From assembly GCA_963929915.1 (NCBI GenBank), contig CAWVJY010000005.1, positions 124,001 through 188,000 on the forward strand: a stretch of 64,000 nucleotides of DNA, given 5' to 3'. The notes under the pieces were generated by a model. The model was not told the origin of the DNA, did no database searches, and was given only the letters and a program-made list of their open reading frames with translations. A program made the translations under genes and the position numbers. Source of the DNA: CAG-273 sp963929915. Its GTDB lineage: Bacteria; Bacillota; Clostridia; TANB77; CAG-508. Position 1 is the first letter of the stretch, and each line of letters starts with the position of its first letter. Positions 26,776-34,960 of this stretch are shown here, one piece after another.

Positions 26776-26812
26776 ATCCTCCTTAGAAGAAATTCTTCTA
26801 GGGAGGATTTTT
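26776..26812 (+). terminator. Terminator of the 65-residue ORF
   Basis: ATCCTCC pairs with GGAGGAT, and an inner TAGAAGAA/TTCTTCTA stem extends it; TTTTTAATTT follows. This is a strong rho-independent terminator starting five bases after the stop codon. Confidence 0.9.
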
Positions 26813-26820
26813 AATTTAGT

Positions 26821-26890
26821 GTCAGTGGGGACGGAGAATTTTGACAACTTTCAAATTAAAAAATTGTCAAAAATCTCCGTCCCCACTGAC
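26821..26890. repeat. GGGGACGG palindrome
   Basis: GTCAGTGGGGACGGAGAATT... (26821-26847) is complementary, with one mismatch, to 26864-26890. The loop is AT-rich. It lies between the 65-residue gene and tRNA-Glu and is the same family as the palindrome at 29279-29382. Confidence 0.85.
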
Positions 26891-26898
26891 AACGATTC

Positions 26899-26973
26899 TG
26901 GTGACCCCTACGGGAATCGAACCCATGATTCAGCCTTGAGAGGGCTGCGTCTTAACCGCTTGACCAAGGGGCC
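26899..26973 (-). tRNA. tRNA-Glu(CUC)
   Basis: A 75-nt cloverleaf: acceptor GGCCCCT/AGGGGTC, anticodon stem CAGCC/GGCTG with loop CTCTCAA (anticodon CTC), T loop TTCGATT, discriminator A and encoded CCA. Low-GC genomes rely mainly on the UUC isoacceptor, so this is likely the minor Glu tRNA. Confidence 0.93.
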
Positions 26974-26993
26974 TTGTAAAAAACTACTATATT

Positions 26994-27023
26994 ACTATAA
27001 CATAATTTTAGTAGTTTCGTCAA
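26994..27023 (-). promoter_or_regulatory. Promoter of tRNA-Glu
   Basis: Minus-strand TTGACG (27018-27023), 18-base spacer, TATAGT (26994-26999), 21 bases before the tRNA 5' end. Confidence 0.7.
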
Positions 27024-27085
27024 TATTTAATCACCTTTTTTAATCGTACAAATTGCATTTACTTTACAGAATTGCACTTAACTCT

Positions 27086-27481
27086 TCACTTGACCGTTGA
27101 ATTTAATATTTCTTGTAACCTTTGCTCTTGCTTTGTTAAATATAAATATCCTATTAATGCCTCAAATGCAGTTGCATACATATAATCTTGCATGCTGGCA
27201 TTTTTTGCAATATGGTGTGTTTGTGTGTTTCTTCCTCTTCGTACAATTTCTTTTTCTTCTTCTGTTAAATTGCTTTCTATTTGTTTTAAAATGTTTGATT
27301 GTGCTTTTGCTTTTACATGTTGAATTGATTCTACATGTAATTTATTAGGTTTTAAATTTGTAGTATCAACTAAATAAGTACGAATGAACAATTCATATAC
27401 TGCATCTCCCACATAAGCCCATGTTAAAGGTGACATTTGATTTATTTGCTCTACCGTTTTGTTACAATGAAATAATTCCAA
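27086..27481 (-). CDS. mrnC: Mini-ribonuclease III (23S rRNA maturation)
   Basis: An RNase III catalytic domain without the double-stranded-RNA-binding domain, used in Firmicutes to trim 23S rRNA ends. Visible motifs are PLTWAYVGDAVYELFIR (with the metal-binding Asp) and, near the C-terminus, YMYATAFEALIGYLYL (with the second acidic cluster). The 131-residue length matches the family. The ATG is preceded by GGAGGAAAAAG. In Bacillus it sits beside cysS; here it is followed instead by tRNA-Glu and preceded by rbgA. Confidence 0.93.
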   Translation of the reverse strand: MELFHCNKTVEQINQMSPLTWAYVGDAVYELFIRTYLVDTTNLKPNKLHVESIQHVKAKAQSNILKQIESNLTEEEKEIVRRGRNTQTHHIAKNASMQDYMYATAFEALIGYLYLTKQEQRLQEILNSTVK

Positions 27482-27646
27482 CTTTTTCCTCCATTTATTT
27501 TCTATTTTTACTTTTTTATTCTATTATTATATTCTTTTTACCATTTCTTATATTTTTCTTATCTTTTCTTATCTTATCTTATTTTTCGTTTTTAGTCAGT
27601 ATTTCTTCTTTTCATTGTCTTTCATTATATTTTTTATCTTTATTAA

Positions 27647-28546
27647 CTAATTTATTCTTGCCTTTTCTAAAGTAATTTTTCCTAATTTTCCACTTCTAAA
27701 ATCTTCTAATAAAATAGTTGCTACTCTTTCTTGGTTAACTTGCCCTCCTGACATTATAGCACCTCTTTTTTTACCTATTAAATTCATTACTTCTAATACT
27801 TTTTCATTTTCTTCTAACTGTGTATTTTGCATAATGTCATCTAATTCTTGTTCTTCTATTTTATAACGCTCTATTAAGTTTTGAGAATATTCTTTTAGCA
27901 AAGTTTTTAATAGTTGGTATCCAATTTCTATTGTTTGTAAAATATCATCTTTAATAGTTCCTGTAAAAGCTAAATTAAGTGCTACTGTTTCGTTATCTAA
28001 TTTTGGCCATAATACACCTGGTGTATCTAATAATTCAATTTTGTCTGAAACTTTAATCCATTGTTTTTGCCTAGTAACTCCTGGTTTGTTTCCTACTTGT
28101 GCAGTAGTTCTTTTGGCAATTCTATTAATGAACGAAGACTTTCCTACATTTGGTATTCCTAAAATCATAATACGTATTGATTTTCCTATTCTTCCTTTTT
28201 TTGCATAGTTATTTGCTTGATAAATTTCCTCTACTTTTTTTAATACTGTTCCTATTCCATTTCCAGAAACAGAGTCTACTAATATAGCTGGTATTTTTTT
28301 ACTTTGAAAATAGGAAATCCATTTTTTATTTTCTTCTTCATTTGCTAAATCTGATTTATTTAAAATTATGATTTTTGTTTTATTTTTTATTATTTCTTTT
28401 ATATCTGGATTTTGGCTAGATATTGGAATTCTGGCATCTACAATTTCTGCTACAATATCTACTAATTTTAAGTCTTCTATTATTTGTTTTTTAGTCTTTG
28501 CCATGTGGCCTGGGTACCAGTTTATGTTTGTGTTATTTTCACGCAT
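27647..28546 (-). CDS. rbgA: Ribosome biogenesis GTPase RbgA (YlqF)
   Basis: Promotes late assembly of the 50S subunit. The GTPase motifs are circularly permuted: G4 LNKSDL comes first (about residue 84), then G1 GIPNVGKSSFINR (about residue 130), and G3 DTPGVLWP. The N-terminal NWYPGHMAKTKKQI is the YlqF signature. The 299 residues are normal. The ribosome site is GGAGATAAG. Confidence 0.95.
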   Translation of the reverse strand: MRENNTNINWYPGHMAKTKKQIIEDLKLVDIVAEIVDARIPISSQNPDIKEIIKNKTKIIILNKSDLANEEENKKWISYFQSKKIPAILVDSVSGNGIGTVLKKVEEIYQANNYAKKGRIGKSIRIMILGIPNVGKSSFINRIAKRTTAQVGNKPGVTRQKQWIKVSDKIELLDTPGVLWPKLDNETVALNLAFTGTIKDDILQTIEIGYQLLKTLLKEYSQNLIERYKIEEQELDDIMQNTQLEENEKVLEVMNLIGKKRGAIMSGGQVNQERVATILLEDFRSGKLGKITLEKARIN

Positions 28547-28613
28547 TGCTTCTTATCTCCTATTTTTTCAATTAGATTGCTTCTATTTTAACTTCTCTTA
28601 TAACTGTATTTGA

Positions 28614-28642
28614 GCTACCGAGAAATACTCGATAGCTTTTTT
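28614..28642 (+). terminator. Plus-oriented terminator-like hairpin
   Basis: GCTACCGAG pairs with CTCGATAGC (one wobble) and is followed by TTTTTT on the plus strand. No plus-strand gene precedes it. It may stop antisense transcripts, or act as a hairpin between two minus-strand genes. Confidence 0.4.
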
Positions 28643-28655
28643 AATAATTACATTA

Positions 28656-29129
28656 TTATAATGTCCTATATTGATTTCTATCTGCTCTGTCATCCATTTT
28701 TCTGTCATATTGTTCATTTTTATAAAACCAATCTGTTTTCTTATCAGTTGGATGAGCTTTTCTATTTTTATCTAATAATACATCAAAGAAGGCTACAAGT
28801 GGAATAGCAATTCCTATTAATGCTACAAATAAAGTCATATAGTCATTAATGGTACTAGTTCCTTCTAACATAACCATAATGTTTTGATATAGATAAATTC
28901 CATAATATAAAGCATGTGCTACTAAATAGATAAGTGTTGGTATTAATTTTCTTTTTGCAATAAAGCAAATGCAAATAAAGGTAATAAATAATAAGGCAAT
29001 TTCCATTGTCATATCCATTGGTGGTGCTACAAATTCCGTACCAATCGAATACATGACAGTTGCTACCACACGAAATCCCCAAAACATAAAAGCAAATATG
29101 GCAATAAGCCAGCTAGATAAATTTTTCAT
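28656..29129 (-). CDS. Small integral membrane protein, function unknown
   Basis: This 157-residue protein has about four hydrophobic segments (near residues 5-25, 41-58, 62-80 and 98-118). A charged, Asp/Lys/Arg-rich cytosolic tail follows (DKNRKAHPTDKKTDWFYKNE). No family is recognised. A strong AGGAGGAACAAC site precedes the ATG. It stands between rbgA and a palindromic repeat. Confidence 0.7.
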   Translation of the reverse strand: MKNLSSWLIAIFAFMFWGFRVVATVMYSIGTEFVAPPMDMTMEIALLFITFICICFIAKRKLIPTLIYLVAHALYYGIYLYQNIMVMLEGTSTINDYMTLFVALIGIAIPLVAFFDVLLDKNRKAHPTDKKTDWFYKNEQYDRKMDDRADRNQYRTL

Positions 29130-29278
29130 TTGTTGTTCCTCCTAACTAAATCTAGATAATGTTTTCCTCTTTATTTTACATTATCTTACATGAATTTTTT
29201 CTTTAAATTATATATTTCGTTATGTATATTATCATTGTAGCATATTCTTCCTACAAATTTCAACAAAAAAGAAAAAAT

Positions 29279-29382
29279 TGTGTCAATGGGGACGGAGATT
29301 TTTGACAACTTTTAAAGAATTATTTATTCTTTTAAAAATTTTTAATTAAAAGTTGTCAAAAATCTCCGTCCCCATTGACACA
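29279..29382. repeat. GGGGACGG palindrome with a 37-bp perfect stem
   Basis: TGTGTCAATGGGGACGGAGA and onward (29279-29315) is perfectly complementary to 29346-29382 around a 30-base AT-rich loop. It starts about 11 bases beyond the stop codon of the DUF1292 gene. It could fold into a very stable hairpin at the 3' end of that message. Confidence 0.9.
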
Positions 29383-29393
29383 AAAATTTTAAA

Positions 29394-29720
29394 TTAATCT
29401 ACAAAATTAAACTCATCTTCGAATTTATCTTTGAAAATTTCAAATACTTTATTAAGTACTTCTTCGTCATCTACACTAACATAAGACTCTTCGTCTTCAG
29501 ATTCACTGTCTTCTAGTTTTAAAATAACTACTTCTCCAGGTTCTTCGTCATTTTCTTCTTCTACTGGTAAAAGAACAACATATTCTTCTCCTTCATATTC
29601 AATTAAGTCTAAGAATTCAAATTCTACTTCGTTTCCTTCTTCGTCATTTAATACTAAGATATTATCTAATTCTTGCTCCTCATTTAAATTATCTGGGATA
29701 TTGTTTTCATTTTCACTCAT
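29394..29720 (-). CDS. DUF1292 family protein (YrzB-like)
   Basis: This 108-residue protein is very acidic, with the DUF1292 core ILVLNDEEGNEVEFEFLDLIEYEGEEYVVLLP. Its biochemical role is unknown, but in Bacillus and clostridia it is encoded next to ruvX and ireB, as here. GGAGAAAGAAA lies before the ATG. About 220 bases of AT-rich sequence without a gene separate it from ruvX. Confidence 0.9.
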   Translation of the reverse strand: MSENENNIPDNLNEEQELDNILVLNDEEGNEVEFEFLDLIEYEGEEYVVLLPVEEENDEEPGEVVILKLEDSESEDEESYVSVDDEEVLNKVFEIFKDKFEDEFNFVD

Positions 29721-29944
29721 TTTTTTCTTTCTCCTTCCATTTTTTATTCAAATCTTTTATATAAAATTGTAGCATTTTCTACAATGTTAATATCTAATTT
29801 TAGTATTTGCATTTTTTTATTTTATATACTTTTTTTCACTCTACTATAAACTTTTGCTTATAACAAAACTTTTTTAAGTATGCTATTTAAAAAATATAAA
29901 ATAAAAAATATAAAATACAAAATATAAAATTTAAAGTGATTATT

Positions 29945-30370
29945 TTATTTTTGATTTTTCTGTTTATTCATATAAGTTTCTAAAATATAAACTGCCGAAA
30001 TAGTATCCACTATTTCTTTTTTTCTCTCCTTATGAATATTTAAGTAATTCATTGTTTTATGGGCAGCTACTGTAGTTAGCCTTTCATCTATGGTTTCTAC
30101 TGGAATTTTTGGGAACTTACATCTTAACTTATGGATAAAATTTTGTGTTATTTGTACTCTTTCTGTTTTACTTCCATCCATATTAATAGGCATCCCTATA
30201 ATAAAAGTATCAATTTCATATTGAGTTAAAATTTCTTCTAGACGTTTTAATACTAATTTATCGTTTCCATTATGATGTACTGTTTCTAAACCTTGTGCTG
30301 TAATGCCAAGTTCATCTGAGATAGCAAGTCCTACCCTACTATCTCCATAATCTATTCCTAATTTTCGCAT
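29945..30370 (-). CDS. ruvX: Holliday junction resolvase-like YqgF/RuvX
   Basis: An RNase H-fold nuclease, implicated in 16S rRNA 5' maturation and possibly in recombination. Catalytic Asp lies in LGIDYGDSRVGLAIS (N-terminus), Glu in VETIDERLTT and a further Asp in KKEIVDTISAVYIL. The 141 residues are normal. It starts four bases after the ireB stop, so the two are co-transcribed. Confidence 0.94.
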   Translation of the reverse strand: MRKLGIDYGDSRVGLAISDELGITAQGLETVHHNGNDKLVLKRLEEILTQYEIDTFIIGMPINMDGSKTERVQITQNFIHKLRCKFPKIPVETIDERLTTVAAHKTMNYLNIHKERKKEIVDTISAVYILETYMNKQKNQK

Positions 30371-30374
30371 TTGT

Positions 30375-30629
30375 TTATTCGTCCAATCCTATATAATTTT
30401 TTACCATTTTTTCTAGAAGTTCATCTCTTTCTACTTGTCTGATTAAATTTCTTGCATCATTGTGGCTAGTAATATATGTTGGATCTCCAGATAAAATATA
30501 CCCTACAATTTGGTTAATAGGATTATAACCTTTTTCCTCTAAAGCATGATATACATCTTTTAAAATTTGTCTTGCCTTTACATTCTTGTCTTTTTCTACT
30601 TTAAAACTCACGGTTTCATCAGATATCAT
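30375..30629 (-). CDS. IreB family regulator (UPF0297)
   Basis: A small protein (84 residues) whose Enterococcus homologue is a phosphorylation target of the Ser/Thr kinase IreK and affects cephalosporin tolerance. It shows GYNPINQIVGYILSGDPTYITSHNDARNLIR, nearly invariant in the family. A Thr near the N-terminus (DETVSFK) is in the position of the phospho-acceptors. The order ireB, ruvX, DUF1292 is the standard Firmicute cluster; alaS, often upstream, is absent here. Confidence 0.93.
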   Translation of the reverse strand: MISDETVSFKVEKDKNVKARQILKDVYHALEEKGYNPINQIVGYILSGDPTYITSHNDARNLIRQVERDELLEKMVKNYIGLDE

Positions 30630-30644
30630 ATTTTTCCATACCTC

Positions 30645-31799
30645 CTATAAATAATTAATTGCACTTTCGCCTTTTGGTGCCTCGTCTAAATATTCTTCTA
30701 GTTTTTTAGTAAGTCCTTCTAAGGCTGTTCCTTTATAGTAAGTAGATATTACAATATTTAGAGTTGGCTTTGCAATTTTAACTTTAGTTTTATTATCAGA
30801 TTTTTTTATATTTTCCTTTGGTTGATTTTTTGGAAGCTCTTTATCATTTTCTTCTATTACTAGTTCTACTTCAATATTTTCTACTTTTTGTTTAATAATT
30901 TTCATAAAGTTCATAACAGCTTCCATATCAATACCTGAAAAGACAATTGCAAACTTTGGCCCCATATATCTTACAAAAATATATTTATCTGCCAAATTTT
31001 CTTTAACTACATTACTTACTTGTGTAATAATTTCATTTCCTGTTTTTCTGCTAAATTTTTCGTTAATTTCTTCTATGTTGGTAATTTTAAATAAGCATAC
31101 GGTAGAGGTAGTATATTGATCTATTATTTTTTTACCCTCTCCATATAAATATTCTGCTGTTTTTAAATTACTAAATTTGTCATCTCTTACAATATTTTCA
31201 ATGACTTGTTGATTTTCTACTGTTTTTAATACAGATACAATATTGTTTTTTACTACTTCTAAAACTGTAGTATCTATATTATCAAATTCATGTGGCTTAT
31301 TGCCTTCTATAATCCAGTATCCTATATAAACATTTTCTACATAAAGAGGATAGAATAAGGCAGATTTTGCTCTTCCAAATTCCATTTTTTGATAAGGAAG
31401 TCGTTCTCCTTCTTTTTCAATGGTAATATATTTAGGTGTTGCAGTTCGAATACTATCTTTAAAGATTTCTTCGTTTTGTAAATTTCTTAAGGTATCCCAA
31501 TGCTTTTCTTCTACATTAGATGCTTTTACTACATATTCTGTTCCGTTATAGATAACAATTGTAGAATATTTTATATGGTATCTTTCTATTAAAATATCAT
31601 TAATCTTTTTAATTTTTTCATCTACAGAAGAAATTTCGCTAATTGTATTCATAAAGTCTTGTAATACATTTAAGCTATTTATTTTTTGATTAATATTTTG
31701 AAAGTTTTGTATTTTTTTATGAATAGACATATTATATACCATTAAGAATATTACAATCATTACTAATAGTATAATTACTCCGAGTATCAAAAAATTCAC
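30645..31799 (-). CDS. Membrane protein with GAF-like and degenerate GGDEF domains
   Basis: A single N-terminal membrane helix (residues 3-24) is followed by a short coiled coil and a GAF-like sensor region (about 45-190: YHIKYSTIVIYNGTEYVVKAS, ALFYPLYVENVYIGYWIIEG). A GGDEF-like fold occupies about 220-375. Where GGDEF should stand the sequence reads YMGPKFAIVFSG, so it is unlikely to make c-di-GMP. The domain also carries a Lys-rich insertion (PKENIKKSDNKTK). It is the last gene of an operon with a TadZ-like ATPase (14 bases away) and a small double-TM protein. Start GTG 31799 is used; TTG 31790 with GAGGTG six bases upstream is an alternative. Probably a receptor-type partner, not an enzyme. 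Confidence 0.75.
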   Translation of the reverse strand: MNFLILGVIILLVMIVIFLMVYNMSIHKKIQNFQNINQKINSLNVLQDFMNTISEISSVDEKIKKINDILIERYHIKYSTIVIYNGTEYVVKASNVEEKHWDTLRNLQNEEIFKDSIRTATPKYITIEKEGERLPYQKMEFGRAKSALFYPLYVENVYIGYWIIEGNKPHEFDNIDTTVLEVVKNNIVSVLKTVENQQVIENIVRDDKFSNLKTAEYLYGEGKKIIDQYTTSTVCLFKITNIEEINEKFSRKTGNEIITQVSNVVKENLADKYIFVRYMGPKFAIVFSGIDMEAVMNFMKIIKQKVENIEVELVIEENDKELPKNQPKENIKKSDNKTKVKIAKPTLNIVISTYYKGTALEGLTKKLEEYLDEAPKGESAINYL

Positions 31800-31813
31800 C
31801 TCTTTTACATTGT

Positions 31814-34366
31814 TTAATAATTATTTTTCATTCTATTTAAAGTATCATTCATAGTGCTAGAAAAATTATTTTGTGTATTAGCATAATAGTTATTATATGT
31901 ATTTTTTTGGCTAGCATTATTACCAATTAATGGATATACCATATCTGCTAATTTAGTAAGTACAGCCATAAAGTTTTTAGAATATCCATTTAAAGTAATT
32001 TTACAATTAATTAATCCTTCTAAATATTTAGAATAGGTTTGTTCTTCAAATGGAATACTACAATAAGGAACTGTATCTTTATTAAATAATTCTGTCATAA
32101 ACGACATGGCAGGATCATTATAATATGCCATTCCTCCAATAATTGTTTTTTCTGTTACACTTCTTAGTTTTACTACTTTATTTAAAGCAATTCTTATTTT
32201 TTCTGGATTTAGGGCATTTTTTGCTTTCAAATTTCTTAAAAATGCTGTTAATGGTTGAATGGTTAATACATCTAAACTTTGTACTAAATATAATTCTTGT
32301 GCTTCTTTAAAATATCCATAATTTGTTTCAAAGTCACAGTCTAATATTACCAAAGAGTAATTTTGAATTAAAGTTTGTAAGATATTTGCATAATCATTAA
32401 TGTCTTCATTTTCTCCTGGTAAAGTTGTATATACTGTTAAATTTTTATGTACTTGAATTCCATTAGCATTTCCTCTTCTTAAATTGTCAATACAATCATA
32501 TGCTACTTTTCTTAAATTTTCTTCATTTTCGGTATAAATATAGTATGCATTTCTATTTTGTGTTAAATCTAAAATAGCAGTATTAATTCCTTTTTGTGAA
32601 AGCATTTCTGCTAAATTATTTACTAAAAATGATGTTCCATTTTTGGAAGTTCCTACAAAAGCTACTACTTTTTTATCTCTAGTTAATAATCTACTTAAAT
32701 CGGTATCCATAGAATAATTATTTTGTGTATTTTCTACTGCTCTTTGTGCAGATGGTTGGTAAGGCTGATAGTTTTGATTAGCATTAAATGGATTTGATTG
32801 AGATAGTGAAGTTTCTTGAGGTTTTTGAGATGATTGCCTAATATTGGTTTGTGGCATTTGATTATTCATTAGTATAGGATCTTCTTGACTTGCTTCTTCT
32901 GCAAATAAGTCTTCATCATCTAAACCTGGTAACATCATATCATCTGATTGTGGATTAGATATATTTGTAGTATTAGTATGTGGTGTTTCTTCCTCTTCTC
33001 CAAGCTCAAATAAATTTAATGGTGTAGTAGGTGTCATTTGAGGTTCTAGTTCTTCTTGTTGTTCTTCTGTAACCATAGTTGTTGGTTCTACTGGTTGTAC
33101 CTTTTTAGGTCTACCTCTACCTTTTTTTACTTTTGGCTCTGCTAAATTGGTAGCATTTTCTGGCTGTATTTTTCTTGGTCTGCCTCTTCTTTTTGGTTGT
33201 GCTGTTACTTCTTCTTGTTCTGCTACTGGTAGTTGACTTGCTATTTTTTCTTGTTCTGCCATTGTTTCTGGTTCTTCCTCTAATAAATCATTAAAAAGTG
33301 GTGCTGGTGTTTCTTCTGTTTCTGGTATTTGTCTATTTTCTGTTGCTCTATCTATTTCTGGTATTTTTTCCATTGCTGGTTCAGGCATAGAAGAATTTAC
33401 AGCCTGGTTTGTGGAAGGAATTTCATCTAATATATCGTCCATACTTTGTACCTTCTTAACTCTGGACTTGTTGATAGCAGATGGAATAATAACAGGTTCT
33501 GTTATTTTATTTCTGCTTAAATTACTATCGATAATATCAAGGGTTGGTTCTTGCTTTTTAGATTTATTTTCTGTTTCAAATTTTTCAAACTTTGTTTTAT
33601 TTTTTGGAACTTTTACATTTTTACTATAATCATTATATTTGTTCTCTTTTGATGCTGATTTTGTAGTAGAACCAAAAGAAACAATTTCCTGATATTTTGG
33701 ACTATTTGCTTCCAAAACTGCTTTGACATTTAAAGGCAAAAATTTAGCAATTAGTCTTAATTGAGAATCTGTATATTGGCTAGCAATATGATCAAAACTT
33801 GCCACATATTCTTCTTCATTTCTTCCTAATTTTTTATAATAGTTAAGGATATTTTGAATTTCTCCCTCACTAACGTCTCCTTCACTTTCTACCTTATAAT
33901 CTACATCTTCAGAATCAATACGATAGTATACTTTTGCTTCTTTTTTTGTACGAGGTCTTGCTAAAAGTTCACAAACATTGGTAATGCTTCTATCTTTTCC
34001 AATTAAAGCATTATAAACCCCTATTCCAAATAGCTTTACTAATAGTGGTTCTGATTTTGTTCTTCTATCTGTACAAATTAAAATAATAGGAATATCATTT
34101 CCAGATAAATTAGTAGCTTCATCACTAATATTATCCATCTTTTCAAAAATAAATTTATCAATAGTATCATAATTATTATTTGAAAATGGTTGTAAATCTT
34201 CACTTATAACAATTCTATCATAAGTTTTATCTCTTTGTAACTCTTTAACAATTGCATTAAAATAATATACATTTTTTACTGAGATAATTTCTTTATATTC
34301 TTGTTGATATTTTTTGATAATTGACTCAGAAATGTTTTCATTATTAACTGCAAATAATACTTTCAT
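31814..34366 (-). CDS. TadZ/CpaE-like P-loop ATPase with AT-hook-like linker
   Basis: This 850-residue protein has three parts. The N-terminal roughly 150 residues (MKVLFAVNNENISESI ... IPIILICTDRR) look like an atypical receiver domain. A long, Pro/Glu/Gln-rich disordered middle holds two AT-hook-like motifs, KRRGRPRK and KGRGRPKK (about residues 392 and 417). The C-terminal roughly 290 residues form a ParA/MinD-type fold with a deviant Walker A, FVGTSKNGTS, lacking the usual GKT/S lysine, and a Walker B-like SLVILDCDFE. Receiver plus deviant ParA is the layout of TadZ/CpaE, which place Tad pili. No tad genes are in the window. ATG 34366 follows GGAGGGG; the frame's earlier TTG is rejected. 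The function is inferred only. Confidence 0.65.
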   Translation of the reverse strand: MKVLFAVNNENISESIIKKYQQEYKEIISVKNVYYFNAIVKELQRDKTYDRIVISEDLQPFSNNNYDTIDKFIFEKMDNISDEATNLSGNDIPIILICTDRRTKSEPLLVKLFGIGVYNALIGKDRSITNVCELLARPRTKKEAKVYYRIDSEDVDYKVESEGDVSEGEIQNILNYYKKLGRNEEEYVASFDHIASQYTDSQLRLIAKFLPLNVKAVLEANSPKYQEIVSFGSTTKSASKENKYNDYSKNVKVPKNKTKFEKFETENKSKKQEPTLDIIDSNLSRNKITEPVIIPSAINKSRVKKVQSMDDILDEIPSTNQAVNSSMPEPAMEKIPEIDRATENRQIPETEETPAPLFNDLLEEEPETMAEQEKIASQLPVAEQEEVTAQPKRRGRPRKIQPENATNLAEPKVKKGRGRPKKVQPVEPTTMVTEEQQEELEPQMTPTTPLNLFELGEEEETPHTNTTNISNPQSDDMMLPGLDDEDLFAEEASQEDPILMNNQMPQTNIRQSSQKPQETSLSQSNPFNANQNYQPYQPSAQRAVENTQNNYSMDTDLSRLLTRDKKVVAFVGTSKNGTSFLVNNLAEMLSQKGINTAILDLTQNRNAYYIYTENEENLRKVAYDCIDNLRRGNANGIQVHKNLTVYTTLPGENEDINDYANILQTLIQNYSLVILDCDFETNYGYFKEAQELYLVQSLDVLTIQPLTAFLRNLKAKNALNPEKIRIALNKVVKLRSVTEKTIIGGMAYYNDPAMSFMTELFNKDTVPYCSIPFEEQTYSKYLEGLINCKITLNGYSKNFMAVLTKLADMVYPLIGNNASQKNTYNNYYANTQNNFSSTMNDTLNRMKNNY

Positions 34367-34371
34367 TTGTT

Positions 34372-34788
34372 TTAACCCCTCCAACCTCTAACAACGATTG
34401 CAAAAACTAATGGTAACACTTGGCATATTACCATTACCGTAATAATGGCAACTAATACGCCAAATCCTTTATCTTGTACATCTAACTTTCTAATACCAAT
34501 TACATAACGATAAATGGCTGCAATTACAATTCCTATAAAGCCAAAAGGAATACTGTAAATTCTAACAATATTTAAAAGATAAGCAGCCAATCCATAAGTG
34601 TCATTTCCATAAGCTGCCTGATAATCTTCTAAAGATTTTAATGCTTTGTCTTTTAATTCTACTAAATTTGTAGTTGCTGTATCTGATGTTAATACATTTT
34701 CTTGTTCTTGCTCTGTATTGGTAGCATAAACACTAACTGTTCCAAATAAAATTAATAAAATAAATATAATTGCTACTACTTTTTTCAT
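34372..34788 (-). CDS. Small secreted/membrane protein with two C-terminal helices
   Basis: This 138-residue protein has a clear signal peptide (MKKVVAIIFILLILFGTVSVYA, cleavage likely after YAT or YA), a charged spacer and two membrane helices (about residues 63-84 and 95-120) ending in RGWRG. The topology, signal plus two helices, resembles TrbC/VirB2 pilin-type or small channel proteins, but no signature confirms this. It is the first gene of the operon with the TadZ-like ATPase (five bases away) and the degenerate GGDEF protein. Start ATG 34788 is chosen over the upstream TTG because AGGAAGGGG fits it. Confidence 0.65.
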   Translation of the reverse strand: MKKVVAIIFILLILFGTVSVYATNTEQEQENVLTSDTATTNLVELKDKALKSLEDYQAAYGNDTYGLAAYLLNIVRIYSIPFGFIGIVIAAIYRYVIGIRKLDVQDKGFGVLVAIITVMVICQVLPLVFAIVVRGWRG

Positions 34789-34899
34789 TAACAATTTGCC
34801 CCTTCCTATTGTTTCATTTCTAATTCATTTTTTACTTACTATATCATACAATAATCTTGGTAAAATAGCAAGAAAAAGAGAAATTTTTTTTAAGTTTTT

Positions 34900-34951
34900 T
34901 TGGGGACGGGGGAAAGTTACCCTAAAAAGGGCAACTTTCCCCCGTCCCCAA
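34900..34951. repeat. Perfect 19-bp palindrome with GGGGACGGGGG
   Basis: TTGGGGACGGGGGAAAGTT (34900-34918) is exactly complementary to 34933-34951; loop ACCCTAAAAAGGGC. It starts nine bases after the stop codon of the glucosaminidase gene. The arm is far more GC-rich than its surroundings. On the plus side a T tract precedes it, so it is not a standard minus-strand terminator. Confidence 0.85.
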
Positions 34952-34960
34952 GTAAGCAAA

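Noticed and set aside
34372..34788. Assignment of the small double-TM protein as a VirB2/TrbC pilin
   Set aside because: Only the topology fits; no conserved residues and no other type IV secretion genes are present.
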